A stretch of DNA of 9,133 bases from Acidobacteriota bacterium (lineage in GTDB: Bacteria > Acidobacteriota > Vicinamibacteria > Vicinamibacterales > 2-12-FULL-66-21). The stretch spans positions 1 through 9,133 of the forward strand of contig JACDCA010000724.1 in NCBI GenBank assembly GCA_013694635.1, given 5' to 3'. Position 1 is the first letter of the stretch. Each line of letters begins with the position of its first letter. Below, piece after piece: positions 5,737-9,133 of the stretch. The translations under genes and the position numbers were made by a program. A model generated the notes under the pieces. That model was given only the letters and a program-made list of their open reading frames with translations, made no database searches and was not told the DNA's origin.

Positions 5737-6886
5737 AGGATTTCATTGCTAGAGCGCCCAGGATCGGGCCTGGTACAAGTACCAGGAACGCCCACTGCCA
5801 TCCGTACGACGCGGCGACCAGCGGCACCAGCCGCATACTCACCATCGTCAGCAGAAAGCCGGCGCATGTCTGGAGCGTCAGCGCCGTGCCGACGTGCGTG
5901 CGCGGGCTGTATTCGCTGACAAGCGCGGAGAACTGCGGCGAATCGGCAACGATCGAAAAACCCCAGATCACGGTGAAGATCAGCAGCGCCACGAGGGGCA
6001 TGCCGTAGAACGCCGCGGCGGCCGCGGAACAGGCGCCGCTGGTGAGCAGCGCGACTCGCGCGATGCGGGCCTTGCCCCAGCGGTCCGCCCACAGTCCGGC
6101 CACGACGCAGCCAACTGCGCCGCTGGCAATCGCCACGAAGGCGACGAGCGCTCCACTGCGGACGGCCTCCTCGCCTTGTTGGGGCAGCGACGCTGCGGCG
6201 AACGCGGCGATCCACGCCCACATTGCGTAGAGTTCCCACATGTGTCCGAGGTAGCCATACGTCGCCAGCCGCGCGCCACGGTTGCGGATTACCGCGCCGA
6301 GCGCGTGCCGGTCGAAAGGGGCGGACGCCGCCACGTGCGGCCCATCCTGGACGAAGACCCCGACGACGACGCCGCCAATGAGCGCCAGTGCCGAGGAGCT
6401 CGCGATCAGCGTCCGCCACGAGACGTCCGCCGCGGTCCACGAGAGGAAGTGCGGAAACGCCGACCCGAGCGTCAGTGCGCCCACGACGACGCCGAGAGCG
6501 CTGCCGCGGCGCTCGAGGAACCATCCCGCGGCGATTTTCATCCCCGGCGGGTAGACGCAGGCAAGCGCCGCTCCCGTGGTGAACCGCAACGCGATGATCG
6601 TCGAGGGGTCGGACGACCACGCGATCCCCGCATTCGCAGCCGCGCCCGCGAAGCAGCCCGCCGCGAATACGCGTCGCGCGTTGAAGACGTCCGAGAGATT
6701 GAGCACGGCGCTGATCAGCGTGCCGGCGACGAAGCCCCCCTGGACGGCCATGGTGAGCCACGCGGTAGCAGATTCACTCAGCGCGAGCTCCGCGGCGATG
6801 CGCGGTGCAGCCGCCGTTGCGGAAAACCACAACGTCATTCCAAAAAACTGCCCGAGTGCGACGAGCGCCAGCATTCGCTGCGGCAT
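5720..6886 (-). CDS. Major facilitator superfamily (MFS) transporter
   Basis: This 388-residue inner-membrane transporter has about twelve hydrophobic segments in two halves joined by a polar linker near 180-207, as expected for MFS. Recognisable family features are LWFSATA in the first helix (19-25), a degenerate loop 2-3 motif (LSDVFNARR, 64-72), WFLERRGSALGVVVGALTLGSAFPH (122-146) and the loop 8-9 motif ADRWGKAR (267-274). The substrate cannot be inferred. The start at 6886 (MPQRM) is chosen because the first helix begins directly after it. The open frame continues upstream, but those residues come from the 7-bp array and the coding region of the divergent gene. An ATG four codons further in (6874) is also possible. 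The C-terminal SLIPDR is encoded mostly by the repeat array. It is the only minus-strand gene seen and shares its upstream region with the divergent transferase-family gene. Confidence 0.9.
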   Translation of the reverse strand: MPQRMLALVALGQFFGMTLWFSATAAAPRIAAELALSESATAWLTMAVQGGFVAGTLISAVLNLSDVFNARRVFAAGCFAGAAANAGIAWSSDPSTIIALRFTTGAALACVYPPGMKIAAGWFLERRGSALGVVVGALTLGSAFPHFLSWTAADVSWRTLIASSSALALIGGVVVGVFVQDGPHVAASAPFDRHALGAVIRNRGARLATYGYLGHMWELYAMWAWIAAFAAASLPQQGEEAVRSGALVAFVAIASGAVGCVVAGLWADRWGKARIARVALLTSGACSAAAAAFYGMPLVALLIFTVIWGFSIVADSPQFSALVSEYSPRTHVGTALTLQTCAGFLLTMVSMRLVPLVAASYGWQWAFLVLVPGPILGALAMKSLIPDR

Positions 6887-6893
6887 TTGGCGT

Positions 6894-6922
6894 TTTACGA
6901 TGGGCGAGAATGCCGGTAGGAT
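6894..6922 (+). promoter_or_regulatory. Candidate promoter for the transferase-family gene in the divergent region
   Basis: TTTACG (6894-6899), a 17-base spacer and TAGGAT (6917-6922) match the sigma70 pattern at four of six bases in each box. The predicted start near 6930 fits a leader of about 40 bases before the ATG at 6969. The boxes lie just upstream of the divergent MFS start, so shared control is possible. Confidence 0.35.
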
Positions 6923-6937
6923 GCAACTGTGAAATAC

Positions 6938-6986
6938 GCGGTGCGCGGTGCGGAATAGCGGATGCGGGATGCGGAGTGCCGGACGC
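6938..6986. repeat. Degenerate 7-bp tandem array spanning the transferase-family start codon
   Basis: Seven consecutive 7-base units: two copies of GCGGTGC, then GGAATAG, CGGATGC, GGGATGC, GGAGTGC and CGGACGC. The most regular units share the form (C/G)GGATGC. The likely start ATG (6969) lies inside the GGGATGC unit. A further AGGATGC at 6918-6924 is one base out of phase and may be an older unit. The array occupies most of the divergent gap and continues into the signal-peptide codons. Confidence 0.7.
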
Positions 6987-8798
6987 GTAGTACGGGTGGC
7001 GGCTCTCGGGGTCATTTTTGGCATGCACGCATCGGCCGCGCAGCAGTCGTTCCGCCCGATGCGCAGCGAAGTCCGCGCGGATCGCGGCGTGGTCGCGGCC
7101 GGGCGGACGTTTGTCGCCGATGCGGCCGCACAGATGCTCGCCTCCGGCGGGAATGCGATCGACGCGGGGGTCACCGCGATCTTTGCGTCGGCGGTAACCG
7201 AGATCTCGCATTTCGGCCTTGGTGGTGAAGCGCCGATCATCATCTACTCCGCTCGCGACGGGCGCGTCATCGTCATCAACGGCCAGGGATCCGCCCCGAA
7301 AGCCGCGACACCTGCGTTATTCGAGGGGAAGACCGCGATCCCGGGCAACGGCCCGCTCGGGGCCACCATTCCAGCTGCCGTGGATGCCGCGGCGCTGGCG
7401 CTGGAGAAGTACGGCACCAGGTCGCTCGCCGAGGTGATGGCGCCTGCGATTGCGCTCGCCGACGGATTTCCGATGTACGAGTTCCTTCGCGGCTATCTGC
7501 AGTCCGAGCGCAAGGCGTCCGAACCGTACGAGTGGTCCATGCGGACCTACTATCCAGGCGGCACAGTCACTCCGGCGGGAGAGATTTTCAGGCAGCCCAA
7601 CCTCGCGGCGACACTTCGTGCGCTGGTCGCCGCGGAACAACAGGCGAGGAACAGCGGGGCGACGCGAGCACAGGGCATACAAGCCGGGCGCGACGCCTTC
7701 TACAAGGGGACCATCGCGCAGCGCATGACCGCCGCCGTCCGCGCGGCGGGCGGGGTCATGACCGAAGACGACCTTGCGACCTATCGCGGCAAGATCGAAG
7801 CACCCGCCACCGTGCCGTATCGCGGCTACACGGTCCACAAAGCTGGATTCTGGAACCAGGGGCCGGCGTTGCTCCAGACGCTGCGCATCCTCGAGGGCTT
7901 CGATCTGGCGAAGATGGGCCAGGGGTCCGCGGACGCCACGCACACGATCGTTGAAGCGGTGAAGCTTGCGTACGCGGACAGGGACCGTTATTACGCGGAC
8001 CCCGATTTCGCGCGCGTGCCCGGTCCGGAGTTGCTGTCGGCGGAATACGCAACCGTTCGGCGCGCTCTGATCGACCCCGCGCGCGCGAGTCTCGAACAGC
8101 GCCCCGGCGATCCGGAAAAAAATGCCGCGCGTATCGGGACCGAGGCGAGAGCAGCCCTAAAGGGCTGGACTACCACCGAGCCTGACATCCGCCCCGAACC
8201 GCGCGAGCCTGGCGACACCACAGCCATCCAGGTCGCCGATGCGGCGGGGAACCTGTTTTCGGCAACGCCAAGCTCCGGGTGGCTTCTCGGCGGCGCGTTC
8301 GTCGCGGGGGATACCGGCGTTCCGATGAGCAACCGCATGCAGGCGTTCCGGCTGGACCGGTCGAGCCCGAACGTCCTCGCCGGCGGCAAACGCCCGCGCA
8401 CCACGCTGACACCCACCGTCGTGCTCAAGGGTGGAAAGCCGTTTCTGGCGATCGGCACGCCGGGGGGCGACAGCCAGGACCAGCAGATCCTGCTCGTCCT
8501 GCTGAACATCATCGACTTCGGTCTCGACGTGCAGGCGGCGATCGAGGCGCCGCGCGTGAACTCGCTCCATCCTCAGAGCTCGTTCGACGATCACCGCGCC
8601 CAGCCCGGCGTCCTCGAGGTCGAGCGGTCCCTTGCGTCCGACGTCATCGAAGCGCTGCGATCGCGCGGTCACGTCCTGCGGCTGCGTCCACCCTACGGCG
8701 TGTCAACGGGTGTCGTCGCCGCCGGGATCGATCCTCTCACTGGACGTCTCCGCGGCGGGGCGGATCCACGCCGCGAGCGCGCGCTGGTTGCGTACTAG
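6969..8798 (+). CDS. Secreted gamma-glutamyltransferase-family Ntn-hydrolase with altered substrate pocket
   Basis: The family makes self-cleaving periplasmic enzymes that hydrolyse or transfer gamma-glutamyl groups, for example from glutathione. This 609-residue form begins with a signal peptide (RVVRVAALGVIFGMHASAA, cleavage likely near residue 24). The expected large subunit spans about 25-416. The small subunit would start at Thr417 (GDTTAIQVADAAGN), the catalytic threonine freed by autocleavage. GTPGGD (496-501) matches the oxyanion segment, and IIDFGLDVQAAIEAPR and GGADPRR are family hallmarks. Compared with E. coli GGT, the FREMAP arginine is replaced (GQGSAP, 105-110), and NNQMDDF reads SNRMQAF, so the residues gripping the gamma-glutamyl group look lost. 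It may act on another amide, as in the acylase or YwrD-like branches. The ATG at 6969 is preferred for its clean signal peptide; an in-frame GTG at 6948 would add seven residues. No strong ribosome binding site is visible. Confidence 0.9.
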   Translation: MRSAGRVVRVAALGVIFGMHASAAQQSFRPMRSEVRADRGVVAAGRTFVADAAAQMLASGGNAIDAGVTAIFASAVTEISHFGLGGEAPIIIYSARDGRVIVINGQGSAPKAATPALFEGKTAIPGNGPLGATIPAAVDAAALALEKYGTRSLAEVMAPAIALADGFPMYEFLRGYLQSERKASEPYEWSMRTYYPGGTVTPAGEIFRQPNLAATLRALVAAEQQARNSGATRAQGIQAGRDAFYKGTIAQRMTAAVRAAGGVMTEDDLATYRGKIEAPATVPYRGYTVHKAGFWNQGPALLQTLRILEGFDLAKMGQGSADATHTIVEAVKLAYADRDRYYADPDFARVPGPELLSAEYATVRRALIDPARASLEQRPGDPEKNAARIGTEARAALKGWTTTEPDIRPEPREPGDTTAIQVADAAGNLFSATPSSGWLLGGAFVAGDTGVPMSNRMQAFRLDRSSPNVLAGGKRPRTTLTPTVVLKGGKPFLAIGTPGGDSQDQQILLVLLNIIDFGLDVQAAIEAPRVNSLHPQSSFDDHRAQPGVLEVERSLASDVIEALRSRGHVLRLRPPYGVSTGVVAAGIDPLTGRLRGGADPRRERALVAY

Positions 8799-8816
8799 CG
8801 CGCACGGCCTGTTGTG

Positions 8817-9133
8817 ATGGAGATCGCCTTCAGCCGCCGCACGCTCGACAACGGGCTCGACGTGCTCGTCCACCAGGACCGCAACTGTCCGATCGTCGCG
8901 GTCAACATCTGGTATCACGTCGGGTCGAAGAACGAGAAGCCCGGGAGGACGGGGTTCGCCCACCTCTTCGAGCACCTGATGTTCGAGGGCTCGCAGCATT
9001 ACGACCACGGCTACTTCCAGCCGCTGCAGCAGGCCGGTGCGTCCCTGAACGGTTCGACCAATGCGGACCGGACGAATTACTGGGAGGTGATGCCGCGCAG
9101 CGCCGTCGAACTCGCGCTGTGGATGGAATCGGA
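8817..9133 (+). CDS. M16-family zinc metallopeptidase, N-terminal part
   Basis: The first 105 codons are visible and the gene runs off the right edge. The inverted zinc motif HxxEH is present as HLFEH (49-53), where the two histidines bind zinc and the glutamate is catalytic. It is preceded by NIWYHVGSKNE and GRTGFAH and followed by LMFEGS and AGASLNGSTNADRTNYWE, all typical of M16 (pitrilysin and processing-peptidase-like) proteins. No signal peptide is seen at the ATG chosen; a GTG directly before it (8814) is the only other start after the preceding stop. No ribosome binding site is visible, and the gap of 18 bases suggests coupling to the transferase-family gene. Such proteases often occur as pairs of M16 genes; whether a second follows lies outside the window. 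Confidence 0.92.
   Translation, partial: MEIAFSRRTLDNGLDVLVHQDRNCPIVAVNIWYHVGSKNEKPGRTGFAHLFEHLMFEGSQHYDHGYFQPLQQAGASLNGSTNADRTNYWEVMPRSAVELALWMES

Noticed and set aside
5894..6919. Open frame of 341 codons on the plus strand opposite the MFS gene
   Set aside because: The translated product is dominated by Arg, Gly, Asp and Ala without domains, while the minus strand gives a clear twelve-helix transporter.
6887..7243. Upstream extension of the MFS frame by 119 codons
   Set aside because: It crosses the heptamer array and the coding region of the divergent gene, and gives no membrane or targeting sequence; the transporter begins at 6886.

Overview
The window is GC-rich, densely packed bacterial chromosome. 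A secreted gamma-glutamyltransferase-family enzyme with a signal peptide, an M16 zinc peptidase and an AddA-type helicase fit a high-GC Gram-negative bacterium. The protein style and the short heptanucleotide arrays would suit Acidobacteriota (Vicinamibacteria-like), but that placement is inference and no marker gene here proves it.

Left part (1-2067): the 3' end of an AddA/RecB-type UvrD-family helicase, entering from outside the window. It stops about 65 residues after helicase motif VI, so the nuclease domain usual in AddA is not encoded here. A 7-bp hairpin follows the stop codon. Bases 2068-2414 hold no convincing gene.

Middle (2415-5650): two small genes come first, an 81-residue protein with an acidic tail and a 73-residue zinc-ribbon protein. 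A compact run of four same-strand genes follows (gaps of 10, -4 and 23 bases): a J-domain protein with one zinc centre, two small membrane proteins (the second DUF4870/Tic20-like) and an Mrp/ApbC-type P-loop ATPase for iron-sulfur cluster handling. A sigma70-like promoter candidate lies at 3060-3088 and a GC-rich hairpin in the presumed leader. The run looks like one operon, but a shared function is not shown.

Right part (5651-9133): an MFS transporter on the minus strand is convergent with mrp and divergent from the gamma-glutamyltransferase-family gene. Both of its flanks carry degenerate 7-bp tandem arrays. The array between mrp and the MFS gene (5646-5736) has inverted symmetry and supplies the last codons of both genes. 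The other (6938-6986) contains the likely start codon of the transferase-family gene. That enzyme keeps the catalytic threonine and the GG oxyanion segment, but the residues that hold the gamma-glutamyl group in E. coli GGT appear replaced. An M16 peptidase begins 18 bases after it and runs off the right edge.

No clearly new defence or mobile system was found. The points most worth a second look are the two heptamer arrays, the altered active site of the transferase-family protein, the nuclease-less helicase end and the single-zinc J protein in an operon with membrane proteins and Mrp.
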